A stretch of 37,066 bases of DNA, from the NCBI RefSeq assembly GCF_001700505.1, contig NZ_MAPV01000141.1:1-37066 (forward strand). Direction: 5' to 3'. Below the pieces are notes generated by a model, which was not told the origin of the DNA, did no database searches, and saw nothing but the letters and a program-made list of their open reading frames with translations. Positions 26,216 through 33,401 of the stretch are shown in pieces. The DNA comes from Streptomyces mutomycini (GTDB lineage: Bacteria > Actinomycetota > Actinomycetes > Streptomycetales > Streptomycetaceae). The stretch's first letter is position 1, and every line of letters starts with the position of its first letter. A program made the translations under genes and the position numbers.

Positions 26216-27099
26216 CGGGCCTCCTCCTGGGGCAGGGCGATCCGGGTGCGCTTCAGGCCGAGCGGCCACTCGTCCTCGGGACGCGTCAGATGACGCAGAT
26301 CGGACAGGCCGGGGTCACCGCGCATGATGAAGCACTCGGCTCCCTGGCGGGCGCACGCGACCAGCGCGTCGAGCTTGCCCTGCATCGCGCCGGAGGCGTC
26401 CCACTCGCTCTCCTTCCACACGTGCCGGTAGGCGTCCTCGGGATGGTGCGCGTCGATGAGTTCCAGTACGTCGTCGCTGCCGGGTCCGCCGGTCAGCACT
26501 CCCGGCACATCGGTGAGCGTGACGACGCGGGGAGTTTCGCCGAGCGCCCGGACCAGCACCTCCGGGGTCCGGTCGCTCGAGAATGCCTCCAGCGACCCGT
26601 CCGGACGCAGCAGGCAGTCACCGGACAGGACCGGCAGCACACCGGCGGCCAGCAGCGCCTTGAGCGGCTCCTCGGCGACCGCGACACCGAGCGGGTGTGC
26701 GGGGTCGACCGTGCTGAACGCCCCCAGTTGCAGTGGCAGCGCGCGCACCCCCATGTCGGTCAGCGCGCTCACCCAGCGCCAGCGGACGCCCGCGGTGGCC
26801 TGCACGAACGGAAGCGGCGCGAACGGGTCATCCGGGTCGAGTCCGCGCAGCGCCCCGTGGCCGAACGCTCCACCGCCGGTGACCAGCACGATCCGGCCGG
26901 GGCGGGCCTTGGCCAGGTCGGCGACGAGCGCGGCGTACGAGGCGAAGACCTTCTCGTCGAGGCTGCCCGGGCGGCTCTTGTCGGAGAAGAGGCTGCCGCC
27001 GATCTTCAGCACGAGGCTGCCGGGGGGCTGGGTGGTGCGCGTCAAGGGATGTTCCTTCCCCTTCGGGGCTTGCACGGTCGTTCGGTCGGCGGAGGTCAT
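26212..27099 (-). CDS. FomA-like phosphonate kinase (amino acid kinase fold), probable self-resistance
   Basis: 295 residues from ATG 27097-27099, which overlaps the permease stop by 4 bases. Strong resemblance to the fosfomycin kinase FomA: LKIGGSLFSDK, VTGGGAFGHGA, AFSSDRTPEVL, VVTLTDVPGVLT, SEWDASGAMQGKLDALV and GAECFIMRGDPG. Residues matching those reported for FomA (Lys9, Lys18, His58, Lys216, from memory) are present as Lys32, Lys41, His81 and Lys242. FomA transfers phosphate to the phosphonate group of fosfomycin, inactivating it in the producer. The operon lacks the methyltransferase and epoxidase of fosfomycin synthesis, so this homologue probably protects against, or stores, a different phosphonate. 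The first ~27 residues are an extension relative to FomA. Confidence 0.88.
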   Translation of the reverse strand: MTSADRTTVQAPKGKEHPLTRTTQPPGSLVLKIGGSLFSDKSRPGSLDEKVFASYAALVADLAKARPGRIVLVTGGGAFGHGALRGLDPDDPFAPLPFVQATAGVRWRWVSALTDMGVRALPLQLGAFSTVDPAHPLGVAVAEEPLKALLAAGVLPVLSGDCLLRPDGSLEAFSSDRTPEVLVRALGETPRVVTLTDVPGVLTGGPGSDDVLELIDAHHPEDAYRHVWKESEWDASGAMQGKLDALVACARQGAECFIMRGDPGLSDLRHLTRPEDEWPLGLKRTRIALPQEEAR

Positions 27100-27914
27100 A
27101 CCAGTTCCAGCGTGCCGAGCCGTCGGCTCAGCCGTTCGGAGCGGGCGAGTACCACCAGGGCGACGCCGAAGTACACGGCGGCCAAGATGAGTTCGGCGCC
27201 CGCCGACTGCATGGGCGAGTACGGACGCCCGGCCACGGCGTCCTGCGCCATGGCGATGGCGTGCGCCATCGGGATCACCTGGGACATGCCCTGCACCCAG
27301 CCGGGCAGCAGGGTGAGCGGGATCGCGGCGCCGGTGGCGATGAGGAGGACCAGGTGCGCTGCGTTGGTGACGAAGTACATGTCGCGGAAGCGGAGTCCGA
27401 GGGCGCCGATGATCAGCCCCAGGCCCGCGCAGGACGTCGACGCGCACACGGCCGCGACGCCGATGGGGAGCAGGATCGAGGGAGTGAGCGACAGGCCCAG
27501 GAACGCCCAGCCGGCGAACACTCCGAGGACCGCGACCAGGATCCCGTTGAGCGAGGTGGGGATCAGCCGTCCCAGCATGATCCAGAAGCGGCCCGCGGGA
27601 GTGATCAGGAGATGGGCCAGCGTCCCGAAGGCCCGTTCGTTGGCGACCGCCTGCGAGGCGCCGTAGATGCCCGCCATCGCAGACGCCTGGATCGCCGTGC
27701 CCACGACGTAGAAGTCGGGGTCCTGGGCGCCGCTGTAGCGTCCGAGCAGGGAGAACGTCACGATCTGGAAGAACGGCGACGCGATCATCATCACGAAGAA
27801 CAACGGGGGCGACAGGAAGGTGATCAGGGCACGGTAGGAGAGGGCACCCCCCACCACCGTGACCCGCAGGCCGGCGACGAGCCTGCGCGCGGCGCTCATG
27901 CGGACGCTCCTCAT
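27096..27914 (-). CDS. ABC-2 type transporter permease B
   Basis: 272 residues from ATG 27912-27914 (ATGA overlap with permease A); a second ATG at 27899 is possible. About six hydrophobic segments, with the ABC-2 motif region NERAFGTLAHLLITPAGRFWIMLGR after the second one, as in DrrB-like exporters. It forms the exporter with permease A and the ATPase at 28708-29709. Heteromeric two-permease ABC-2 systems of this type are frequent in RiPP and antibiotic clusters, where they export the product or give immunity. Confidence 0.9.
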   Translation of the reverse strand: MRSVRMSAARRLVAGLRVTVVGGALSYRALITFLSPPLFFVMMIASPFFQIVTFSLLGRYSGAQDPDFYVVGTAIQASAMAGIYGASQAVANERAFGTLAHLLITPAGRFWIMLGRLIPTSLNGILVAVLGVFAGWAFLGLSLTPSILLPIGVAAVCASTSCAGLGLIIGALGLRFRDMYFVTNAAHLVLLIATGAAIPLTLLPGWVQGMSQVIPMAHAIAMAQDAVAGRPYSPMQSAGAELILAAVYFGVALVVLARSERLSRRLGTLELV

Positions 27915-28711
27915 ATCAGGTTCAAGGTGGCGCGTCGGCGCACGGCGTCGTGCACCGTACGCAGGAAGACCAGGGCGACCGCCAGGCACACCAGGCCGGT
28001 CACCGCGCACCACAGGATCTCCCGGCCCGGCTCGCCGGTACCGGACATCGCGTGTCCGAGGGCCCGGCCGGCCCATGTCATCGACAGGCCCTCGCTGAGC
28101 GGCCGGCACCACTGCGGCAGGAAGGCCGCGGGGACCATCAGGCCCGCGAGGACCCAGACCGGGTACTCCAGCAGGTTCGTCAGTACCAGTGAATTGCGGT
28201 ACAGGATGAACGCGTTCGCCATGAGGAAGCCGAGACAGGCATTGGCCAGTACGGCCACGGCCAGGGCGGCGGCGAAGACGCCGGGCCGCTCGGGCATCAT
28301 CGGGGTGTCGAACACCAGCCCGCCGAGCAGGAGCGTCACGCCCATGGAGATGACGCCCATGAGGGCGGTGGCCAGGCTGATGGCCAGGATGTTGACGGCC
28401 AGCGGCGTCGGCGCGACCACCACGGGCTCCAGGGTGCCGAAGCGGCGCTCCCGGCTCAGCCCGCCGCCGGAGCCGAAGAGAGTGGACGTCCACATCCCCA
28501 TCAGGCCGGCCTGAACGGCCACGTTGGCCAGGGCGTCCGCGTCGTCGCGGTGCCCGACCATGACGAACTGGATCAGGGCGAAGGCCAGCGGCTGGACGAA
28601 CACCGCGATGACGTAGAACTTGTACTGCAGCAGCATGCGCAGCTGAAAAACCCCGCATACCAGCAGAGTTCGCAGGTACAGAGTGCGGGCGCGTGTCACG
28701 TTCCGTGTCAC
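27911..28711 (-). CDS. ABC-2 type transporter permease A
   Basis: 266 residues from GTG 28709-28711, which overlaps the ATPase stop as GTGA; longer in-frame forms have no support. Six predicted membrane spans. The segment RERRFGTLEPVVVAPTPLAVNIL is the conserved cytoplasmic coupling region of ABC-2 permeases and parallels the one in permease B, so the two are distant paralogues forming a heterodimer. Transport direction is outward by family. Confidence 0.9.
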   Translation of the reverse strand: MTRNVTRARTLYLRTLLVCGVFQLRMLLQYKFYVIAVFVQPLAFALIQFVMVGHRDDADALANVAVQAGLMGMWTSTLFGSGGGLSRERRFGTLEPVVVAPTPLAVNILAISLATALMGVISMGVTLLLGGLVFDTPMMPERPGVFAAALAVAVLANACLGFLMANAFILYRNSLVLTNLLEYPVWVLAGLMVPAAFLPQWCRPLSEGLSMTWAGRALGHAMSGTGEPGREILWCAVTGLVCLAVALVFLRTVHDAVRRRATLNLI

Positions 28712-29709
28712 AGGGAGGCTCCGGCCGTGGCCGCCGGCTGGGCCACGAGAGCGACGTAGGCGTCCTCCAGGGTCGGCTCGCGGGTATCGACACGTGTGAT
28801 CAACCCGGGGCCGAGGATGCGCAGGAGGTCCGGAATCAGGGACGCGGTGTCCTCGCACTGGACCTCGAGGACGTGCGAGGTGGGCGTGGACGTCACCGTG
28901 AGGTCGAGCACGCCGGGCAGCGCCCGCACGTCGTCGAGCACGGCTGCGGAGGCGTCACGGACCTCGACCGTCGCCACGGTACGGTCGCCGACGCCCTTCT
29001 TGAGGGCGCCCGGGGTGTCGAGTGCGACGAGCCGCCCCTGCGCGATGACCGCGATGCGGTCGCACAACTCGTCGGCCTCGTACATGTAGTGCGTGGTGAG
29101 GAGGACGGTCGTGCCCTGCCCGGTCAGAGTCCCGATCGTGCTGCGCAGATCCCGGGACGCCTCCGGGTCCAGCCCGATGGTCGGCTCGTCCAGGAACAGC
29201 ACGCTGGGTTCGTTCAGCAGACCTCGGGCGATGTGAAGCCTCTGGCGCATGCCGCGCGAGAACCCTTCCACGCGGTCGTCCGCCCGGTCGGCCAGGTCGA
29301 CGGTCTCGAGGAGCTGGGCGAGGCGCAGGCGCTGGGTGCGCCCGGTGATGCCGTGGAGTTCGGCGAAGTAGCGCAGGTTGTCGCGGGCGGAGAGCCGTTC
29401 GTACAGGCCCTTGTCCCCGCCGGCCACATAGCCGATGCGTCGGCGGATCTCCGTGGGGCGGCTGACCACGTCATAGCCCATGACGGTGGCCCGCCCGCTG
29501 GTCGGAAGCAGCAGAGTCGAGAGGATCTTGATCGTCGTGGACTTGCCTGCCCCGTTGGGGCCCAGCAGCCCGAAGAGCTCGCCCTCGCCGATGTCGAACG
29601 AAACGCCTTTCACAGCCTGACGGTCGGTTCTTCCGTTCCGTCGGAAACGAAATTTCGAGGCGCCGGTGGTATAGGTGCGTGTGAGGTCTTCCACCTCTAC
29701 TGCGGCCAC
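28708..29709 (-). CDS. ABC transporter ATP-binding protein (DrrA-like)
   Basis: 333 residues from GTG 29707-29709, chosen because GGAGG lies five bases upstream and the frame upstream of it is not protein-like. Walker A GPNGAGKST, signature motif FSRGMRQRL, Walker B VLFLDEPTIGLDP and the switch His in LLTTHYM are all intact. The C-terminal ~90 residues form the regulatory extension common to DrrA-type exporters. It energises permeases A and B, whose genes follow with 4-base overlaps. The 118-base gap upstream holds a hairpin that separates it from the small peptide gene. Confidence 0.95.
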   Translation of the reverse strand: MAAVEVEDLTRTYTTGASKFRFRRNGRTDRQAVKGVSFDIGEGELFGLLGPNGAGKSTTIKILSTLLLPTSGRATVMGYDVVSRPTEIRRRIGYVAGGDKGLYERLSARDNLRYFAELHGITGRTQRLRLAQLLETVDLADRADDRVEGFSRGMRQRLHIARGLLNEPSVLFLDEPTIGLDPEASRDLRSTIGTLTGQGTTVLLTTHYMYEADELCDRIAVIAQGRLVALDTPGALKKGVGDRTVATVEVRDASAAVLDDVRALPGVLDLTVTSTPTSHVLEVQCEDTASLIPDLLRILGPGLITRVDTREPTLEDAYVALVAQPAATAGASL

Positions 29710-29772
29710 AATACCTCCATTCGAATCACTCTTCTGCCTCTTGTCGCGGACGCCGCGAACGAAAAGGCGGTG

Positions 29773-29805
29773 GTGCCCGGCACACAGATGACTGCGGCCG
29801 GGCAC
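29773..29805 (-). terminator. Attenuator-like hairpin after the small peptide gene
   Basis: GTGCCCGGC (29773-29781) pairs perfectly with GCCGGGCAC (29797-29805), 9 base pairs with a 15-base loop. It lies 22 bases downstream of the stop of the 17-codon gene and before the transporter genes on the same strand. A partial terminator here would give high expression of the peptide relative to the genes behind it, a layout common in RiPP operons. Confidence 0.45.
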
Positions 29806-29827
29806 ACCGTTACTTGGTGCAGCTGAT

Positions 29828-29881
29828 TCAGCCGGCCTTCACGGTCTTGACCGTGGACGACTTGACGATGATCTTGAACAT
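29828..29881 (-). CDS. 17-residue peptide gene, candidate RiPP precursor
   Basis: ATG 29879-29881 to TGA 29828-29830 encodes MFKIIVKSSTVKTVKAG. Evidence for translation: a strong purine-rich ribosome binding site (GGGAGGGGGG, 29890-29899 on the complement) eight bases upstream; all 17 sense codons end in G or C; and the gene is placed between the nucleotidyltransferase with a PqqD-like peptide-binding domain and the ABC exporter, followed by an attenuator-like hairpin. The peptide is cationic (four Lys, no acidic residue) with a hydrophobic N-terminal part and a Ser/Thr-rich middle (S8, S9, T10, T13), which offers hydroxyl groups to a kinase or nucleotidyltransferase. It has no Cys. Known very short precursors (microcin C, PqqA) show that such a length is possible. 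I do not recognise the family. Confidence 0.6.
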   Translation of the reverse strand: MFKIIVKSSTVKTVKAG

Positions 29882-29977
29882 TTTCAGCACCCCCCTCCCA
29901 TACTCGATGGGTTACTCGGAAATCCCGTCGAAATGCATTTTGAGGCGCATCACGACGGAAACCTGTGCAGGCAGCCG

Positions 29978-31111
29978 CTAATGATGAATGAGGCCTTGAC
30001 CGTCGAACTGGTCGATGGCGTCCAGGATCTGCCGAGACGTTTCCTCGTCCACGGGGGAGCCGACCGCTCGGGCGAATTCCTTCACCACGGCGTCGGGGCT
30101 CCTTCCGTCGAGCAGGAACCAGAGCCGCAGGGCGTCTTCCGACACGTCGAAGGCCGAGTTGCGAATCGTCAGACCGCACCCGTCTGCATAGCGGACCGGG
30201 ACGTGGAAGGGGCTGCGCACCGGACCGTGGCCTTCGACGCCGGAAAACGTGATGTTCTCGGCGGGCTCCCGTTCCCAGAATTCCAGGAAACAGGCACATC
30301 CGATCGCGTTGATCAGCCACAGGCGTGAGTGGACCGTCCGGGCGATGCGGTCGGGGTCCATGTCGGGCGGCAGACCGTTGTACTGGAGGTCCCAGTAGGT
30401 CCGGGCGAATCCCCTGAGCCTCGGCTCCCGGACGAGCCTGCGAAGTCGCAGCTTGTCGGAGACGTACACGTCCCCGCACGCCGCCAGCAGGGCGTCGGCC
30501 GCCATGTCCAGCGCGATCCCCGAGGCGCATACGGCGGTGGGGAGATCCCGCACCTCGATCGCACCGAGGACATCCTCCACGTACGCACCGAGCAGGGCCA
30601 TCGAGCGGGCCATCAGCACCTGCCGCAGCACCAGGGGGTCGAGGTTCTGCCTGACCTCCTGGACGAAGGCGTCCGGTTTCAGGACGGCGCCGAGGTGCGT
30701 ACGGACCGCGAGCTTCAGCGCGCTCTCGTCCATATGCGTCTGCGAGCGCTCTTCCCCGATGGAGGTGAAAGCCCTGAATTTCTCGCTCAGTTCCCGGATC
30801 TCCCCGACGGCGATCTGCTCGACATCCACCCGGATGCCGTCCCGCACGGGGTGGGACCTGCCTTTCGACACCTCATCGACGAACACATACACATCGACGT
30901 CCGATGTCGAGGTCCCCAGTCCCACGGAAAGACTTCCCGCCATTACCGCGCCGTGGCAGGAATCCCACAACCCGTGCTCACGGACCGCCGATTCAGCAGC
31001 TTCGAAGTGGGCCTTCTCGAATCCGACCGGCCCGACGTCGAGGCGGGCGATGGTGTTCGTAGCACCGTCGTCGGCAATATCACTGGTGAACGAGACAGGC
31101 AAACCAGACAT
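29978..31111 (-). CDS. Pol-beta-type nucleotidyltransferase with C-terminal PqqD-like (RRE) domain
   Basis: 377 residues from ATG 31109-31111 with a G-rich ribosome binding site directly upstream. Residues 58-75 carry the nucleotidyltransferase signature GSLSVGLGTSTSDVDVYV (Gly59-Ser60, Asp71 and Asp73 for metal binding), with Asp96 in RVDVE as likely third carboxylate. Residues 120-280 are helical, as in aminoglycoside nucleotidyltransferases. Residues about 298-377 resemble PqqD, the RiPP recognition element: IRNSAFDVSEDALRLWFLLDGRSPDAVVKEF, then a helical end DAIDQFDGQGLI. This predicts that the enzyme binds a precursor peptide and adds a nucleotide to it or to its partner. The 17-codon gene starts 96 bases downstream. 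First gene of the phosphonate operon, so both are transcribed before all else. Confidence 0.8.
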   Translation of the reverse strand: MSGLPVSFTSDIADDGATNTIARLDVGPVGFEKAHFEAAESAVREHGLWDSCHGAVMAGSLSVGLGTSTSDVDVYVFVDEVSKGRSHPVRDGIRVDVEQIAVGEIRELSEKFRAFTSIGEERSQTHMDESALKLAVRTHLGAVLKPDAFVQEVRQNLDPLVLRQVLMARSMALLGAYVEDVLGAIEVRDLPTAVCASGIALDMAADALLAACGDVYVSDKLRLRRLVREPRLRGFARTYWDLQYNGLPPDMDPDRIARTVHSRLWLINAIGCACFLEFWEREPAENITFSGVEGHGPVRSPFHVPVRYADGCGLTIRNSAFDVSEDALRLWFLLDGRSPDAVVKEFARAVGSPVDEETSRQILDAIDQFDGQGLIHH

Positions 31112-31627
31112 GACCCCCCCTTTCGCACCGCCGTCGGCAGCGCCCACCGGGATTCCTTATCAGGATTCCGGTCCCTCCGGCCCTCTCGGTGGCTCGATCT
31201 AAACACCAACCCATGGCGTCGTCAACAGATCACTAACAGCTGTCTCGGTGCGTGGTCCCGCGTCCCGCATCCGGCGTCATATTGATCCGAAACGCTTTGA
31301 TTTCGGGCTCGTTGACGGTGTGTGAGTGAGTTCGTGGGGGATGCACTGACCTGGCCGTTCGGGCGCGTGGAGGCCGTCAGACCGCCGGCGGTTCCGCGGC
31401 GGTTGAACGCCGGCACGAATGGAGGCGGCCGCTCCGTTTCAGGTGCCGGCCAGGGCCGTTCGTAAGTGACGGGTGAAGTGGCAGGCCACGGGCCGCGCAG
31501 GCCGCCGTCCCGCTGCGGGGACGCTCTTCCGGCGAACGGGTCCTGGAGCGAGCCGAACTCGGCGGTGAACACGGCGGATTGCTGATCGATAGTGTGCCGG
31601 TGAAACGACAGGAGGGCAGGAACAGCC
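31112..31627. other. Intergenic region between divergent NTase operon and SDR gene
   Basis: 516 bases with no convincing gene; it is AT-richer than its surroundings around 31190-31310. Besides the promoter given separately it has a direct repeat GGATTCC at 31150-31156 and 31163-31169, in the leader of the phosphonate operon, and an inverted repeat CCGAAA/TTTCGG at 31287-31292 and 31301-31306 with an 8-base spacer. The stretch 31330-31600 looks like non-coding GC-rich DNA. The SDR gene's ribosome binding site (AGGAGGG) is at about 31610-31616. Confidence 0.5.
31197..31225 (-). promoter_or_regulatory. Putative sigma70-type promoter of the phosphonate operon
   Basis: On the minus strand TTGACG (31225-31220) and TTAGAT (31202-31197) are separated by 17 bases, and TAGATC one base further on also fits the Streptomyces TAGRRT pattern. 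A start near 31190 would give a leader of about 80 bases before ATG 31111. This is the only good match I found upstream of the operon. Confidence 0.45.
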
Positions 31628-32365
31628 ATGCGAAACGTGACAGTGGTGACCGGGGCCGGCGGAGGGATCGGAGCGGCCGTCTCCGAGCGCCTGGCGCAGG
31701 AGGGGCACCTCATCGGTGTCGCCTTCCGCGAATCGGGTGAATCCGCGCAAGCGGTTCTGGAGCGCGTGCGGCAAGCGGGTTCCGACGGTTTCGCGGTGCG
31801 CGCGGACATCACATCCGAGGGCGACGTGGAGCGGCTCTTCGATACGGTCGCCCGCGAACTCGGGCCCGTGACCGGACTCGTCAACAACGCTGGGATCACA
31901 GGCACGTTGGGGCCATTCGAGTCGACATCCATTGAGACGTTCCGCGATGTCCTGGACACCAACGTCCTCGGCACCCTGCTGTGCTGCCGCACGGCGGCCC
32001 GGGTGATGTCCGTGACCGGGGGCGGTTCCATCGTCAACGTGTCGTCCGCCGCGGCGACCCTGGGATCGGCCGGTGAGTACGTGCACTACGCGGCCAGCAA
32101 GGCGGCCGTGGACGCCCTCACGATCGGCCTGTCCAAGGAACTCGCCACCAACGGCATCCGGGTCAACTCGGTGCAGCCGGGCACGGTGACGACCGGCATC
32201 CACGCCGCCATGGGCGACCCCGACCGCCCTCAGCGCACCGCGTCACGCGTCCCGATGAAGCGCCCGGGCCGACCCGACGAGATCGCGGAGGCCATCGCCT
32301 GGCTGCTCTCCGACAAGGCCTCCTTCACCACGGGGGCCGTGCTCCGGGTGTCCGGCGGAATCTAG
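31628..32365 (+). CDS. Short-chain dehydrogenase/reductase (FabG-like)
   Basis: 245 residues from ATG 31628, with AGGAGGG upstream. Classical SDR: TGAGGGIGAAV at 8-18 for NAD(P), NNAGITG, the catalytic Ser in NVSSAAATLG and the YAASK pair, and a C-terminal LRVSGGI like FabG. The family reduces ketones or oxidises alcohols on small molecules or carrier-bound acyl groups. It is divergent from the phosphonate operon and precedes the phosphopantetheinyl transferase on the same strand by 279 bases, so it is more likely tied to the NRPS region, but a role with the phosphonate genes cannot be excluded. Confidence 0.9.
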   Translation: MRNVTVVTGAGGGIGAAVSERLAQEGHLIGVAFRESGESAQAVLERVRQAGSDGFAVRADITSEGDVERLFDTVARELGPVTGLVNNAGITGTLGPFESTSIETFRDVLDTNVLGTLLCCRTAARVMSVTGGGSIVNVSSAAATLGSAGEYVHYAASKAAVDALTIGLSKELATNGIRVNSVQPGTVTTGIHAAMGDPDRPQRTASRVPMKRPGRPDEIAEAIAWLLSDKASFTTGAVLRVSGGI

Positions 32366-32644
32366 CGCCGCCGGCTGCTTCCGGGCGGGCGGCTTCGCCC
32401 ACGGACCGCCTGATTTCGCCGGCTGTCGAGTCGGCCGAAGCGCGGCGCCGTGCCAGAGGCCCGCCCGGATGCCCCAAGGCGCCCCACCCGGTGTCGCGGG
32501 GCCGGTAACTTCTCAGGACGTCGGGGGACCAGCCGGTCCTCGCTGCGGACCGGCGTTCCGGATCGCACTACGGTGGCCGCGTGCGTGCCCGCGGGCCGGG
32601 CGTGGACAGACCCGGGACGCCGCCATGAGACAGCTGGAGAAAGA

Positions 32645-33352
32645 GTGATCGAGGAAATACTGCCTGCCGGGGTGCGGTTCGCCGAGGCCTTCGACGACGA
32701 CCTGGCTCCGGGGCTGTTTCCCGAGGAGGAGGCGCTGGTGGCCCGTGCGGTCCACAAGCGCGTGTCCGAGTTCGGCACGGTCCGGCGCTGCGCCCGGGCG
32801 GCGCTGGCCACGCTCGGTGTTCCTCCCGCCCCTCTCCTGCCGGGCCGGCGCGGCGAGCCGCGCTGGCCCGCCGGGATCGTGGGAAGCATGACCCACTGCA
32901 TCGGCTACCGGGGCGCGGTCGTCGCGCGATCGGCGGAGTTCGTATCGCTGGGGATCGACGCGGAACCCGACGAGCAGCTGCCCCCCGACGTGCTGAGCGT
33001 GGTGTCGCTCCCCGAGGAACGGGACCGCATGGCACGGCAGGGCCGGAACGGCGAGGGCTCAGCCGTCCATGCGGACAGGCTTCTGTTCAGCGCCAAGGAG
33101 GCCGTGTTCAAGGCGTGGTACCCGCTGACACGGCAGGAGCTGGACTTCACCGAGGCGTCGATCGCCTTCACCTATGCCACGGCCCGCTCGGGCACCTTCG
33201 ACGCCCGGCTGCTCGTGCCGGGCCCCGAGCTGGACGGCGGCAGGCTCGACGGCTTCACGGGGCGCTGGACGGCCGGACAGGGGCTGGTGCTGACGGCGAT
33301 CGCGGTGCCCACCCGGGCCACCACGGCTGCCCGGGGCAACGGCGGCCTGTGA
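32645..33352 (+). CDS. 4'-Phosphopantetheinyl transferase (Sfp/EntD type)
   Basis: 235 residues from GTG 32645, with GGAG ten bases upstream. The two PPTase signatures are clear: GIDAEPDEQLP (Mg-binding Asp and Glu) and FSAKEAVFKAWYPLT (the W/F-x-K-E-x-x-x-K motif). MTHCIGYRGAVVA corresponds to the conserved SxSH region but has Thr-His in place of Ser-His. Length and layout match EntD-like enzymes that activate peptidyl carrier proteins. It converges with the NRPS gene and very probably attaches the phosphopantetheine arm to its carrier domain. Confidence 0.92.
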   Translation: MIEEILPAGVRFAEAFDDDLAPGLFPEEEALVARAVHKRVSEFGTVRRCARAALATLGVPPAPLLPGRRGEPRWPAGIVGSMTHCIGYRGAVVARSAEFVSLGIDAEPDEQLPPDVLSVVSLPEERDRMARQGRNGEGSAVHADRLLFSAKEAVFKAWYPLTRQELDFTEASIAFTYATARSGTFDARLLVPGPELDGGRLDGFTGRWTAGQGLVLTAIAVPTRATTAARGNGGL

Positions 33353-33357
33353 CCGTC

Positions 33358-33388
33358 CGCGCGTCGCCCGGGCTCCGGGCGACGCGCG
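33358..33388. terminator. Strong bidirectional terminator hairpin
   Basis: A perfect 14-base-pair GC-rich stem (33358-33371 with 33375-33388) with a 3-base loop lies between the convergent stops of the phosphopantetheinyl transferase (33352) and the NRPS (33402). It is the strongest hairpin in the window and serves both transcripts. Confidence 0.85.
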
Positions 33389-33401
33389 CGGCGCACGCCG
33401 C

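Noticed and set aside
29914..29949. A 12-codon frame (MRLKMHFDGISE) upstream of the 17-codon gene on the same strand.
   Set aside because: No good ribosome binding site, and several codons end in A or T, unlike the 17-codon gene. I keep it only as a weak alternative.
17701..31111. The operon as a fosfomycin cluster, because of the FomA homologue.
   Set aside because: No cobalamin radical-SAM methyltransferase (Fom3) and no HppE-type epoxidase (Fom4); pepM is not fused to a cytidylyltransferase.
17701..31111. The operon as a complete dehydrophos cluster.
   Set aside because: The ligase (DhpH), the O-methyltransferase, the second oxygenase and the GNAT enzyme are not present; only the early chemistry is shared.
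31222..32203. Minus-strand frames over the SDR gene and its upstream region.
   Set aside because: They are antisense to a clear SDR; no conserved motifs and Arg/Ser/Pro-biased composition.
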